Origin: Microstegium vimineum
Taxonomy: Eukaryota; Streptophyta; Magnoliopsida; Poales; Poaceae
Assembly: GCA_022036555.1 (NCBI GenBank)
Contig: CM039137.1
Location: forward strand, 26,095,862 to 26,159,861
DNA: 64,000 nt
Reading direction: 5' to 3'
In this document: positions 24,375-36,168 of the stretch, one piece after another
How positions within the stretch are numbered: the stretch's first letter is position 1
How the letters are laid out: every line of letters begins with the position of its first letter
The notes under the pieces: generated by a model
Databases searched by the model: none
Seen by the model: the letters and a program-made list of their open reading frames with translations, nothing else
What the model was told of the DNA's origin: nothing
Position numbers and translations under genes: made by a program

Positions 24375-25655
24375 ATGGAGATCGACGGAACAATCGTGAC
24401 CCAAACCCCCTCGATGGACTGGCGCACGCCCTACCTCGAGTATCTGATACGAGGCGAGCTCCCAGAGGACCGCACCGAAGCCCGACGCACCCGACGCACC
24501 AAAACCTACGTCTTGTACGGGGATGGCCGTGAGTTGTATCGACGCAGCCCTACTGGTATACTTCAACGATGCCTCACCGTCGAGGAGGGGAGGGCACTGC
24601 TAAAGGACTTACACTCGGGGGCTTGTGGCCACCACGCGGCGCCAAGGACTCTAGGGAACGCCTTTCGACAAGGCTTCTATTGGCCGATAGCTATCGTCGA
24701 TGCTACCAAACTCATTCGATCTTGCAAGGGATGCCAGTTCTACGCCAGACAAACCCACCTCCCAGCCCAAGCCCTTCAGATGATACCCATAACTTGGCCG
24801 TTTGTTGTATGGGGACTCGACATGGTCGGCCCCTTAAAGAAAGCAAAAGGTTGCCACACCCACCTCCTCGTGGTCATAGACAAGTTCTCGAAATGGATCA
24901 AGGCTCGACCCATCACCAACATTCAATCCCGACAAGCCGTATTGTTCTTCACAGACATCATCCATCGCTTTGGGGTCCCCAACGTCATCATCACTGACAA
25001 CGGCACACAGTTCACCGGCCAAAAGTTCTTGGACTTCTGTGACCACCACAACATCGGGTTGAACTGGTCTGCAGTTGCCCACCCTCGAACTAATGGCCAG
25101 GTCAAGCGCACCAATGGCATGGTTTTGCAGGGTCTCAAGCCAAGGATTTTCGACCGACTAAACAAACATGGCAAGAGATGGGTCGATGAGTTACTCTCTG
25201 TATTGTGGAGCCTCAGAACGACACCAAGTCGAGCTACAGGGTTCTCTCCGTTCTTCTTGGTCTATGGGTCCAAGGCCGTCCTCCCCACCGATCTCGAGTA
25301 TGGGTCCCCCCGACTAAAAGCCTACAACGAGCAAGCCAACGCAACAGCTCGAGAGGATTCCCTCGACCAGCTCGAGGAAGCCCGAGACATGGCCATCTTC
25401 AAGTCGGCAAGGTACCAACAGACGCTCCGATGCTACCACGACAAGCACGTACGCAAAAGGGACCTCGACGTCGGCGACCTTGTACTGCGCCGCCGACAAA
25501 GCAGCAAGGGGCGTCACAAGCTAACGCAACCTTAGGAAGGACCGTTCATCGTGGCAGAGGTGCTAAAGCTAGGGACTTACAGGCTGAAGAACAACAAGGG
25601 CAAGATCTACACCAACGCGTGGAACATCGAACAGCTACGTCGCTTTTACCCTTAG
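24375..25655 (+). pseudogene. G2 integrase with altered catalytic Glu
   Basis: Zinc-binding region: LHSGACGHH..RSCKGCQFYARQ. Core: WGLDMVGPLKKAKGCHTHLL (first Asp), ITDNGTQFTGQKF (second Asp), then AHPRTNGQVKRTNGMV, where gypsy integrases normally have NGQVERxN. The third catalytic residue (Glu) is therefore Lys (codon AAG at 25104-25106), a single G to A change. The tail has a GPFIV..LGTYRL region typical of the C-terminal domain, separated by a TAG at 25533-25535; the frame ends at 25653-25655. Confidence 0.88.
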
Positions 25656-26223
25656 GCCTCAGGGCTCTGTACTTGTATTCATGTCTCGAATGAATAAGAT
25701 AAAAAGTCTTCTGATAATCGAGCTACTTGTAATGTACTTTTCTTTATCACGAAGCACAAGGTAGCCTCGACTCTATTTCCATAAAGACGAGCCTCCCTCG
25801 GGGGCTACAAAGGGGGGAACCCCCTCGAGTCCCCGGAAAAATCACTCAGTTTTTTCAAATGAGCTCGATGTCACTCAACTCCTCCACGCTACCTAGAACT
25901 CACGTCTCGCAAAAGAATAAAACAACTCGTGCCGGCAAAGGGGCTAGGGACGGGTCGAGCCGAAAACAATCACCTATGCCTCAGGGCTACGGTTACTTTC
26001 ACTTGACTTCCCCCCCCCCCTCGAGGCCCATGGGTTCGTTAACAGCTTAAACGAAGACAAGTAAGGGCAGCTAAGAGGAAGAAACTCGAGCTGAACAAAA
26101 AACTAAGTCGATAACTTTATAAAACATTCAAATGCTTTAAAGCCCCTCGGGCCACGATCAAACACAAAATGTTCTAATCTACCCCGTTACATGGACCTTT
26201 TTTGTCCAGATCTGGCTCCGACC
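25656..26223. other. Non-coding spacer between G2 pol and antisense gene
   Basis: 568 bases with no supported gene. It separates two converging coding units of G2 and should hold the 3' ends of the antisense transcript. Short ACTCGAG/CCTCGAG-like repeats are frequent, as elsewhere in G2. Confidence 0.6.
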
Positions 26224-29200
26224 TCAACTACTCCCATCGCCATCGCCGTCCGTCGGGGGAAGCACCTCACAATCGAAGAGCTTCGCCAACTCACCCCCAG
26301 GTACCTCTGCGGCGTCGATCGGCTCATGGCATCTTGCCATGTTCTCTTCGTCATTCAGCGCTGGATCGACGACAAAGCCGCGAGCGATGACGTTGAGGTC
26401 GTAGGAGTAGCCCGAGCAGACGACCGCAAGCGCCCGCTTCACAGCTATGTGAAGGGCAGCACGGATCTTCTCCGTCACTTCACAAGTCACAGTGAAGAAA
26501 CTGTGCACGAGGGAGTCTCCGCGCACGTCGCCCGCAACCGGCAGCTCCGAGATGGCGTCCTCGAGCCTCTTGTTCAGGGCCGCCTCCGCCCAGTGGAGGC
26601 TCTGGAGACTAGTCAGATCCTCATGGGCTCGGACCCTGTCTTTCTCGAGGACTGCCGGAACAAACAGAGAACTCCGTCAAAACCAAAAAACAGGGGAAGG
26701 GTCGAGACCAAGCAAGCTCAGTAATGTTTCTAAAAAACTCACCTTGGGCGTGCGTTTCCAGGGTGACGTAGGCCTGCTCAACCACTTGCAGTTGGCGGCC
26801 GACGTCGACCAGGGCCACAACTTGGTCACTCTTCTCACCCCGGAGCTCCTCGATAAGCTTATTGGTGCCATCGAGGGCCCTTGTCTTGGCAGCCACATCC
26901 TCCTCCAGAGTAGTGATCCGAGCCCGAGCCTTCTGCTCCGCGATGTTCAACGCGTCGCGGTCACGGGAGACAGTGTCGATGTTCGAATGGATCTCCCGAA
27001 CCCGCTCCTCGAGAGAGGCGCGGTCGGTAGCCGCCTGCGCCAGATTGCCCTCGAGCAGCCGGTCACGCTCTGTCGCCTGAGCCAGCTCCTCCCTCAACTT
27101 GGTGGCCTCCTCTTCAGCCTTACGCTAGGCCTCCCGGGCGATGTCCCGTTCCTGCCCAGCCTCGGTAGCCTCCTTGAGGGCGGCTCCAGCCCTCGACCGT
27201 GCTTGGGAGGCCTCCTCCTGAGCGGCCTTGCCCCCCCCTGCACGGTGGCCGCCTCGCCCCTCGCCTGGGTGGCCTCGGCTTCCGCCTTCTCCAGCGATGC
27301 GCGGAGGATGGGGAGCTAGCTCCACTGCTCTCGCGACTGAAGGATGAACTGGGACTTGTCATGCGACCTTGCCCTCAGCGCCTACCAAGGATAAAAGGGA
27401 AAGTCATAAAAAAGGACAGCAAAACAACCGAGATAAATTAGAGAGAAAGGACGAAGCTCACCATCATCCCCTTGAACATATCTTCGGAAGCAACCCCCAC
27501 CGCCACACGTGTCACATGGTCAAGCCATGCCCGGAACTCCTCCAAGTGCTCCCACTCCCCGAGCTCGGCTTGATCGTCGAGCTCGCAGAAGGTGCGCCCT
27601 GGATCTCGGGGGTCGGGCAGCTTGAGCACCTCATGCACCCCGAGATCGCTGCTGCGGTCAACCCTCCCCCTTACCTCCTGCATGATGGCCTGACCCATTT
27701 TGAGGGTGCCTCCGTGGGCCATCACCCACTCTGCCAGGTTGGGGAAGTAGGTCGCCCCCTCGAGCCGGGCAATCCTGGCCTCAAAGCGATCTTGCAGGGC
27801 CGCCATCTACCTCTCCGGGTCATCGCTTCTGGGCGGAGGAGGTCCCCACCGTGGGAATAACCCTGGGCGGTAGAGGAAATGCATGTTAGCATCCAGGGTG
27901 GTGGCCTCGCCACAGTCTGGTAGCCCATCCCCTCCCTCCACCTCGACTGAGCCAGGGGCGGAGCACCTCGAGATGACGATTGCCCGACCTCAAGATGAGG
28001 CCGAGCTGACGCCTCAGACATAACCGCGTCCGGCGCGCCGCTCCCTTGCATCGCCACAGCAGTTCCCTCTGGCTCCGGCCGGGGGGGCATCACCGCCACC
28101 ATCTCCGCCATCGTCGCCCTCTCCGCTGCGGGTGTCGCCTCGAGCTCCTTGGCCCGTCCCTCCTCCTCGGTCGGCTGATGGCCCTCCTCGGTAGGCTAGT
28201 GGGGCGACGCCAAGGCCCCCTCGACGGGGGTCCCTACCAATGGCGGCACCTCCAGCACAGCGCCAACCGCTCCCCCGCCCGGCGAAGAGGCTGCGGGCGC
28301 CACGAGGGGTAGGGTCGTGGCGCGACCCTCCTCCTCGGACAACACTGACTGTGGGGGAGGAGGACTAGGCCGCGCATATCCCTCTTGCCGCGCCTTCTCC
28401 TCGCGCTCAAGCCGCTGGCGCGCCTCCAGCATCACGAGGCACTCGGGCCACCGCGATGGCGCCGGCTGCTCTGGCGTCTCCTCTTTACCGGTGGCGGTTA
28501 GGTCAACCACCTCCACCTCTACGGAGGTTTGGGGCTTGACCCCCTCCACCACGGCCGGCGCTGATGCTGACCCCGCGCCTTCCTAGGCCACCAGCGTGCC
28601 CTCCTCCAACGGGGCAGTGGGCACAGCCTCGCCCGCCAGTCCGGTACACCCAGTCGACGCGGCGGACCGACACGCCTCTTTCGTCGCCCGAGCTCACTCC
28701 GCGGCCGACTGCGCCTTCCCACGCTCCATCGCCTCCCGCGCCCTGGCCGCCCACTCCACACCTGGGGCAAGGGTCGAGGGGGACGGGGCAGCAGGGCCAG
28801 CTCCGGCCGCCATCCTAGCCGCAGCCTCCACCCTCAGCTTCTTGGTTGGGGTTGGGGACGTGTCCTCCAAAGAGCGCTTCACCCTGAAAAAGGAACGCAT
28901 ACGCGACGGTAAGCGCAAATTGTAACCAACGCAAAGGAAATTTAGGACCAAAAGGAAAGGAACTTACCCCAGCGGAATCAAGGGGGACCGACCCGCCTCT
29001 TTCGCCGCCCGAGCTCACTCCGCGGCCGACTGCGCCTTCCCACGCTCCATCGCCTCCCGCGCCCTGGCCGCCCACTCCACACCTGGGGCAAGGGTCGAGG
29101 GGTACGGGGCAGCAGGGCCGGCTCCGGCCGCCATCCTAGCCGCAGCCTCCACCCTCAGCTTCTTGGCTGGGGTTGGGGACACGTCCTCCAACGAGCGCTT

Positions 29201-31085
29201 CACCCTGAAAAAGGAACGCATACGCGACGGTAAGCGCAAATTGTAACCAACGCAAAGGAAATTCAGGACCAAAAGGAAAGGAACTTACCCCAGCGGAATC
29301 AAGGGGGGCCGACCAGCAGGCCTCGAGCCGCTCGGGGGCTTCTGAGCGGCACCCCGGGAGCCACTTCTCCCTCCAGTGCTGGCTACGGCGGAGGCTGATG
29401 GTGCTCCCGGCACCGTGGCCTTGGCGGGGGTCAATGGCATCCTCGTCGTCGCCGTCCTGATCTCCTCCTGGGTCGACGGGCCTGAGGCCCGTGCACTCGA
29501 CCGAGTAGGTACCAGCGGCGTGCTTGACCGACCCCTCGATGGGGACTGCGACGAACGACTACGCGTCCGCCGCACCACTCCACCCTGAGAAGCCGCGGGG
29601 CGCTCACCCCCCGACTCGATCCCGGCGGTCGGGGCCGACCTCGACATCGATCCCCTCTCCCCTCTGCTACTGGCGGTCGCCCCTTGTCGCTCGGGCGCCG
29701 TCCTTTCTTCCTCGAGCCCTTGGTGCAGCTCGACCTGCCCCTCTTCCTCCTGCTGCTCCAGCTCCTCCTACACAAAGACAATACCCGTCAGGTCCAAAGT
29801 GATGGTCACAACCCGATACCACAACACCATGCCGTTGTTCTTAATAACCTCGCCACTACTCGTCTCCTCATCCTCACCTTCCTCCGAGGGAGACTCCTCT
29901 TCGGGGAGGCCGGCTTGCCTTTGCCGGGACCGGCGTTGGTCACGCTCCATTTTCTCAAGGGCTTTTTTGCCCCTATCCCTCTTGGCCATGTGCTTGTCCT
30001 TTTTGGCCTGCTCAGCTTGAAAGCGCCTCACCTGGGACTCATTCCGCTCCTCCTTGACTGGTGGCAGCGACCCTCGATGAACGATGTTCCCCTGAGGAAC
30101 ACGAGGCGTGGTTAGGAGACAGGCAAAAGAGACGAACAAGACAAACAAGAGGGAATTAATAGAAGAGGGGATGTCATACCAACTGGACATGGCCCTCGTC
30201 CGACACCATGGGAATGAGAGCGACCTGCTTCTCCTCGAATGCGCCGGCGAAGGAGGAGCGCACTCGACGGGCAATCCTCTCGAGGGGCAGCCCGTCCCCC
30301 ACGAGCCGGCATCCTGTGAGGTCCACCGCCGCGCACATCTCATCGAGACGCAGCGGACGAGCCATCAGCGGCACGACTCGCCGCTGATGAAAAGCCGACG
30401 CCACGATGGCCGCCGTAAGCCCCTCCCGCCTCAAACGGGCGATCGCGTCGAGCAGATGCTTGAGGCGACTCTGGCGCTTCTTTGGGACGTCGTGCTTCCA
30501 GTGGAAAGGCTTTGAGTCAATGGTCCTCCCGGTGTAACGGGGAACAGACCATCGTCATTCCTCAAGTAGAACCATCCGGAGTGCCACCCCAAGTGGCTCG
30601 ACTTGATCTTCGCCTGGATCCAGTCGTCTGGCCTCTTGAGGGTGATGCTGCAACACCCCGCCTTGACCATCTTCCGATAGCCGGTCTCGGCCGGAGCATG
30701 GAACAAGCCCGCCTCGAACAGATGGAGCCATAGGTCCCAATGGGGCTCCGTCCTCAGGTACCCTTCGCACACGGTAGTGAAGACCGCCGCGTAGGAGACG
30801 TCGTTGGGGGAGAGGTGTTGGAGCTCGACGCCGTAGTGGAAGAGGATCCCCCGCAAGAGACGGTTGGGGGGATCCCAGCCCCGCCCGGTGGAAAGCCTCG
30901 AAGCTAACCATGTAACCTTCCGGTGGGTTGGGCTGGCGGTCCGTCCTCGGCGGGACCATCCACTCCGGTCGGTCCGCCGATGTGACGGGTCGAAGAAGGC
31001 CACTCTCCACCAAGTCCCCAAGCTGCTCCACGGTCGCCGTCGAAGGAAGCCAGGCGTCGGAGCCACGCAAGGTGTAGTTCGGCAT
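26224..31085 (-). pseudogene. G2 antisense gene with Transposase_28 (putative gypsy type transposon) domain
   Basis: The minus-strand ATG at 31083-31085 opens MPNYTLRGSDAWLPSTATVE, running to GYMVSFEAFHRAGLG; after a one-base shift near 30870 the domain continues as LLRGILFHYGVELQHLSPND, VTTVCEGYL-type core and WLHLFEAGLF (to about 30550). Next come AIVASAFHQRRVVPLMARP (30400) and a good donor after GHVQL (about 30172). Later exons are Lys/Arg/Glu-rich (30090-29770), Ser/Arg/Pro-rich (29650-29290), contain a duplicated exon (28661-29302), an NLAEWVMAHG-type segment (27750) and a heptad-rich coiled coil (27097-26740). The last segment ends EVLPPTDGDGDGSS at 26224. This antisense gene is characteristic of RIRE2/Retand-like Tat elements; its function is unknown. 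Exon limits are approximate and several frames are broken. Confidence 0.75.
28661..29302 (-). repeat. 321-bp tandem duplication inside the G2 antisense gene
   Basis: 28661-28981 and 28982-29302 are nearly identical, offset exactly 321 bases. The unit contains an exon (VKRSLED..AAARMAAGAGP..EWAARAREAMERGKAQ) and its adjoining intron with a splice-like site, so the duplication is an exon-plus-intron doubling. 321 is a multiple of three, so the encoded peptide could be duplicated in frame. Confidence 0.9.
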
Positions 31086-32398
31086 GACGGCGGGAAAGCG
31101 GATGCGCTCGGAGGTAGGGGTTGAAGGTGCATTCCTGATCTTTCCTCTCCTTACACGCGCGCGCAGAGATCAGGCTCAGAGGGCGAAGAAGGCAATGGCG
31201 AGAGGAAGAAGGCTAGGAAGGCAATGGCAAGCGCGAGGAAGCCAAGCCCCTACCCTCATATTTATAACCGGAAGCGCAACAAGCAGATCCATCGAAAAGG
31301 CAGGTAAATCCCCGCATTAAATGCACCCACCTAACACCCCCTAAGGATCCATAGGATAGGCTACACCCGTCACATCATCGGACTCCTCGCCGCACTCCAC
31401 GCCTGCTACGTACGGATGCAGTCGAACAAACATCTCCTGAAAAGGCGCGCCAATGGCAGGCGGCGGGCAATGATGGGTGTTATCTTCGGAGGTAAGCAAC
31501 GGACATCGACCCGTCCGTCGAAATCTCGGGGGTCGATGGTTGGCCCAGCGATCACGGGTTCGACAGCCACCCTCGAACGGTCCTTCCCAGGGAAGTAAAA
31601 CGGACTCCGGTCCACCCCCAAATCTCGAGGAGGCGAAGGCTGGCCCTCGAACAGGGTTCGACAGCCGCCCTCGAGTACCCAAGTCAGGGATGACCCATGG
31701 GGAGCCAGCACCAGGCCCAGCTCGAGAACGAACTCTCGAGACCCCCCCGGGACATATCCGAGGCAAAACCTGGGAATACCTAAGGACCCCTACGACGGGA
31801 GGCATCGAGCCACCGACTCTCATCGAACAGAGTTGGCACCTAGGTAACCCACGTGGTTTCGCTTAATGAGGACACCTCAGGGCTTCCATCGACCCCTATC
31901 GAATGGGGCACGAGTTCTCACTTGGATCTCCCCGTTACCAACTCACAGAGGACTTCGAGGCTCGTCCAAACGAGGATAGCACGATGCTCTTCACCCCACA
32001 ATCCGAGCGTAAGGATCCGCGGGAAGGATGCTAAGAGGTAGCAACGCCCCAGCCGCACAGGGCTCGGGGGCTTGACTACGCACGCCCCCCCTCGACGAAA
32101 GAGGGTCGAAAACACTCGAGAGCTTTATGACTAGAGCTGACCCCTCGATAGGGCGCTACAACTCCAGTTAATACCAATCCCCCTCGATAAGACACAAATC
32201 AAAGCCCCCAGAGGAATTCTTAATCACTCCTCTGGGGCCTCGGGGGCTACCCCCGCGGGGGACGCTCGCGCGCCCCCCACAGTGAGATAACCTAACGAAA
32301 CCCTGCGCCTCGAGATTAGGTACTTCAACTCCACTTCATGTTAACAAACCCCACAAATCATCGGCAAGAGCCTCTATACGGATTCACCTTATCCGCAT
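31086..32398. other. G2 3' non-coding region
   Basis: 1.3 kb between the antisense gene start and the polypurine tract. It holds the putative antisense TATA box and many CTCGAG-like repeats. Short frames here are not supported by any recognisable motif. Confidence 0.6.
31259..31266 (-). promoter_or_regulatory. Putative TATA box of the G2 antisense gene
   Basis: TATAAATA on the minus strand lies about 175 bases upstream of the antisense ATG at 31085. It would give the accessory gene a promoter separate from the LTR. Evidence is motif and spacing only. Confidence 0.4.
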
Positions 32399-32415
32399 AG
32401 AGGCTCGGGGGCTAC
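32399..32415 (+). promoter_or_regulatory. G2 polypurine tract
   Basis: AGAGGCTCGGGGGCTAC immediately precedes the 3' LTR. It is purine-rich with a few pyrimidines, and its position fits the plus-strand primer site. Confidence 0.6.
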
Positions 32416-33674
32416 TGTCGGGTACAAAGGTAAGGGGTACCCTAATCCATGACGATCTAGTGCTTAATATCCAGGCAAAATCCAAAAGTCATCCTACCTC
32501 CCCATCAAGAATGACCGGTCATGGGCCGGCCCATTACTGGAAAGACAATGAGCAGGATCTGCTACGGAAGAGGGATCGATCAAATCCCCCTCTACCTCGA
32601 CCCCTCGAGTGACGGAAGAGCGATCGATCGAATCCCCCTCGATTGACGGACAGGGAGTCGATCGAATGCCCCACGATCAGGAGGCCCGATCAGCTCACCT
32701 ACTCCCAGTATGGGGTAAAGGGGATCCCATGCTGTTGCCTGCTCTCGCCTAACGCCATGGGCACCCAGTACCTCGGTCAAATCCATCAACTTGTCACCCA
32801 TACCCGGGTTATCCATCGATCGTGCGGTCACTGTAGCCACACCTTGAGTACGGAGGCCGAAAACACCCCTCGAATCTTGAATGGGACAACCCTCAACTGT
32901 GTTTTCAGGGATGCGTTAGGATCATGCAAGCCTCAATACTCCTCGATCCGAGGGCTCGACCCTCATCTCCAACCACTACGGCATGGAACCCGTCCACTCC
33001 GTCCCGCTTCAACTGCGGAGCTCGCACCCGTCTACAGGAGACCAATCGTTCCACGCCATGCCATTCGGCAGCGACCAGTCCGCCATCACCATGCCCCGGA
33101 GCACCAGAAGGACAGGAAGAGCATGCCGCTACAGCAATCGACGTCCCATCGCAAGCATGGTGCCATGGACGCGCCTCCCATACCGAAATGAACTAGGGCT
33201 CCTGTACTCTCAAGCCTACCCTTAGTCTATAAAAGGGGACACTGGGATAGTAGGAAAGAAGAGAGAACAACAAGACATCTGCTCGCACTTGCAACCATCT
33301 AAGCAACACCCACTGGCACTCACAGCAAGCTCACTAGTATACGCAACAGAGAGCCACATCCGAACACAACACAAACCAATGATTGCTTGATCATCATCTC
33401 AAGCAATCAACCGAGCCACCTAGGATAGCCCGGCTAACCTTAGGCCTCGACCCCCCCCCCCCCGAGTTCATCTGTGTAAGCCAGCTTGTACTCCCCCCTG
33501 TACGAGCACTTCGGTGCAAGATAATACAATCCTTTCTTCCCCGCTGGACGTAGGGCCTTCTTTTCCCAAACCAGGATAAATATTGTGTTCTTCTTGCATC
33601 ACATCTGGGAGAGGGAGCACGCAATAAACAAATTTACTGGTTGGTGATCGACCCCCTGGGTAGAAACACCGACA
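32416..33674 (+). repeat. G2 3' LTR (1259 bp)
   Basis: Begins TGTCGGGTACAAAGG directly after the purine-rich AGAGGCTCGGGGGCTAC and ends AACACCGACA, followed by the GTACT duplication at 33675-33679. TATA box at 33228-33235. It aligns end to end with 17921-19194. Confidence 0.92.
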
Positions 33675-34262
33675 GTACTGCATTCAGCCTTCGGGTTTTG
33701 TTGATCCATCACATCCTGATCATGATTGCCGCCTCAATCTGCACTTTATGGGCTCAAGCAGGCTCCACGCGTCTGGCGCACTCGGTTTGCCTCCTTTCTC
33801 ACTTCAATTGGATTTGTTGAGTCGAAGTTGGATGCCTCCTTATTCACCTATCACCGGGGCAATGAAGTGGCTTACCTCCTCTTGTATGTTGATGATATTG
33901 TGCTCACAGCTTCATCGCAAGGTTTTCTTCAGCGGATTATTGCAGCTCTTCGCCAGGAATTCTCTATGACTGACATGGGTCCACTTCATCACTTCTTGGG
34001 TATTTCAGTTGAACGTCGTGGTGATGGATTATTTCTTTCCCAGCGTCAGTACCTTCTGGATATACTGGACAGGGCGGGCATGCGTGACTGCAAGCCATGC
34101 AGTACTCCCGTGGAGACCCACTCCAAATTGTCAGCTGATGGTACACCTGTGACGGATCCTACTCACTATCGGAGCATTGCTGGAGCCTTGCAGTACCTCA
34201 CCTTTACTCGTCCAGATATCGCTTTTGCAGTTCAGCAAGTGTGCCTGTTTATGCATGACCCC
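33675..34262 (+). pseudogene. pol: C2 reverse transcriptase, C-terminal part
   Basis: The C2 RT frame resumes after the GTACT duplication. ALYGLKQAPRVWRTRFASFL, YLLLYVDDIVLTASS (catalytic YVDD near 33890), PLHHFLGISVERRGDGLFLS and YRSIAGALQYLTFTRPDIAF are standard copia RT C-terminal and connection motifs. The frame is then cut at 34267 by the solo LTR. Confidence 0.9.
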
Positions 34263-34267
34263 AGAGA

Positions 34268-35508
34268 TGTTGGGAATATGCCCTAGAGCTAATCATGTAG
34301 ATGATTATATTCCGATTGTATCCATGATTAATAAAGTGTTCTTTGAATATCCATTATAGACAACTAGTATTGATTGACAATTATGTGAATTGTTTGTGGA
34401 ACTCAATTACCTGAATGGTTATTCTAATAGTAGTCCCTGGTCGGCATTCTTGTAAGAGCACACTTGAATATTAGACCAGCACATGTATTAGTTGATGGCT
34501 ATGTTTCACAAGTCATAGACATAGAGATGTCAAACTAATAATGTGGGCACATGTGAGACATGTAGGCTGGACTGACCCAACAAGAGAAAGTCTCTATTCA
34601 TGTCATGTACGTTATGTCCTTAGACCTGAGATTGTGGTATGTACTCAAGATGTGAAACGATCTACTTAGAGACTATCAAACGCTACTCCGTTATTGGGTA
34701 GTTATAAAGGTGGTCCTTGGGTGGTTGGGAAACATGCTATGAGACATAGACAATCAAGATGGAATTTGCCCCTCTCTTCGTGAGAGAGATATCACTGGAT
34801 CACTCATGTGATTGGATCAACAAATGCATGGCCATGCTTGGGTTAAGTGTTAACCCACGAGTTGAACCATATATCGAGTGGCGAAGGGAATAACTTGTAC
34901 ATGGTCATAGTGGTTCGTCTGATATGATCATAGCGTATACATAGGAGTTGACACGTCTTGCTAGAGGCCGCTATCAACTATTGGTCGAGTAAGAGTACTT
35001 GGGCCATGTCTATGTATGCGTGAGCCCATAGGGTCGCACGCTTAAGGGGTTGGAAGCCTAATTCGGGTTGGACCCGAATTAGACTAGGTTTAGGGTTTCT
35101 AATGGGCCTCCACCGTGGGAGCTCGTTAGGACGCCTATATAAGCAAGGGGTGGGCGCGGGGCGAATTGATCCACGCCTTTTGGCAGCCGCCGTCGCCTCC
35201 CCACGCTCGCGCCTTTTGCTCCTCGCGGACCTAGCAGTCCGGAGGCGCAACGCTTCCTCCCTGCACGTGTGGGATTCCTCGGAGGTGCTACATCTGGAGC
35301 ACAAGGACGAACCACGCGAAGGGGACGTTGAGACGGACGACCACGCAACTGCACTGCCTGCTGCGACGCGCACGACTACATCAAGTCGTCTTCCGCTGCA
35401 CCTGCGCGTCTAGTGGTAATCCCGTAACCTGTAACTAGCAGTAGATCCTGGTTTATGAGGTCGAAAAGTTTTGTTTTCCGGCTAGCGTAGCAACCTCGTA
35501 TTCCTACA
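34268..35508 (+). repeat. Solo LTR, Angela/BARE-like copia (1241 bp)
   Basis: Begins TGTTGGGAATATGCCCTAGAG and ends CGTATTCCTACA, with a perfect 5-bp duplication AGAGA at 34263-34267 and 35509-35513. The start resembles the LTR start of Angela/BARE-1 copia elements. There is no internal sequence, and C2 RNase H reading continues across it, so it is a solo LTR left by LTR-LTR recombination. A TATATAAG box is at 35136-35143. The frames in 34978-35413 are LTR sequence, not genes. Confidence 0.92.
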
Positions 35509-35513
35509 AGAGA

Positions 35514-36168
35514 GCCTCACCTTGATGCTATAAAGCGGATTCTCCGGTACTTGCAGGGCAGCCATGATCTCGGCCTTCACCTCTCTCGGAGTGCACCACT
35601 TACTCTTACAGTGTACTCTGACGCAGATTGGGCAGGTTGTCCAGGCACTCGCCGTTCCACCTCCGGGTATGCAGTGTTCCTTGGTGACAACCTTGTTTCA
35701 TGGTCTTCCAAGCGTCAGGCAACAGTATCCCGTTCGAGTGTTGAGGCTGAGTATCGCGCCGTGGCTAATGGCGTTGCAGAGGCTTGTTGGTTGCGTCAGT
35801 TGCTTGGTGAGCTTCGCTGCCCTCTTCGCCGAGCTACCATTGTTTATTGTGACAACATCAGTGTTGTTTACCTCTCCACCAATCCAGTCCAGCACCAGCG
35901 TACTAAACATGTTGAGATTGATCTGCACTTTGTTCGTGAGCGTGTTGCTCTTAGAGAAGTTCGTGTTCTGCATGTTCCTACCTCTTCGCAGTATGTCGAC
36001 ATCTTCATCAAAGGGCTTCCGACATCAGTGTTTACAGAGTTTAGGTACAGTCTTAATGTTCGCGGTGCTTTCAGTTCTGACTGCGGGGGTGTGTTAGATA
36101 GTAAACGTACGACCCATGGGCCTGCCCCTAGCGGCTTCCCTAATGGCCTATATGTAATCACTGATTGA
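35514..36168 (+). pseudogene. pol: C2 RNase H
   Basis: Continues C2 pol in frame after the solo LTR: LQGSHDLGLHL, VYSDADWAGCPGTRRSTSGY, VSWSSKRQATVSRSSVEAEY and NPVQHQRTKHVEIDLHFVRE. These are the copia RNase H catalytic blocks (DADWAG, EAEY). The end of the frame overlaps the start of the 3' LTR. Confidence 0.9.

Larger units (their letters stand above)
17921..33674 (+). mobile_element. G2: Tat-lineage Ty3/gypsy element (15.75 kb) with antisense accessory gene
   Basis: Complete structure: 5' LTR 17921-19194, primer-binding site, gag (19223-21646), protease, RT, RNase H, second RNase H, integrase to 25655, about 0.5 kb of non-coding, an antisense gene (31085 to 26224, minus), about 1.3 kb of non-coding, polypurine tract and 3' LTR 32416-33674. 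It is flanked by GTACT on both sides and sits in C2 RT. The antisense gene after pol, with a Transposase_28 (putative gypsy type transposon, PF04195) domain, is known from RIRE2/Retand/Grande-type Tat elements. LTR differences of about 3% in the first 180 bases suggest an insertion age near one million years if the rest agrees. Stops in gag and pol make it non-autonomous. Confidence 0.92.

Noticed and set aside
26191..30733. Many plus-strand frames such as 26492-27319
   Set aside because: They are complements of the antisense gene exons of G2; motifs are only sensible on the minus strand.
34978..35413. Overlapping frames of 90-130 residues on both strands
   Set aside because: Inside the solo LTR, GC-rich; no family motif.
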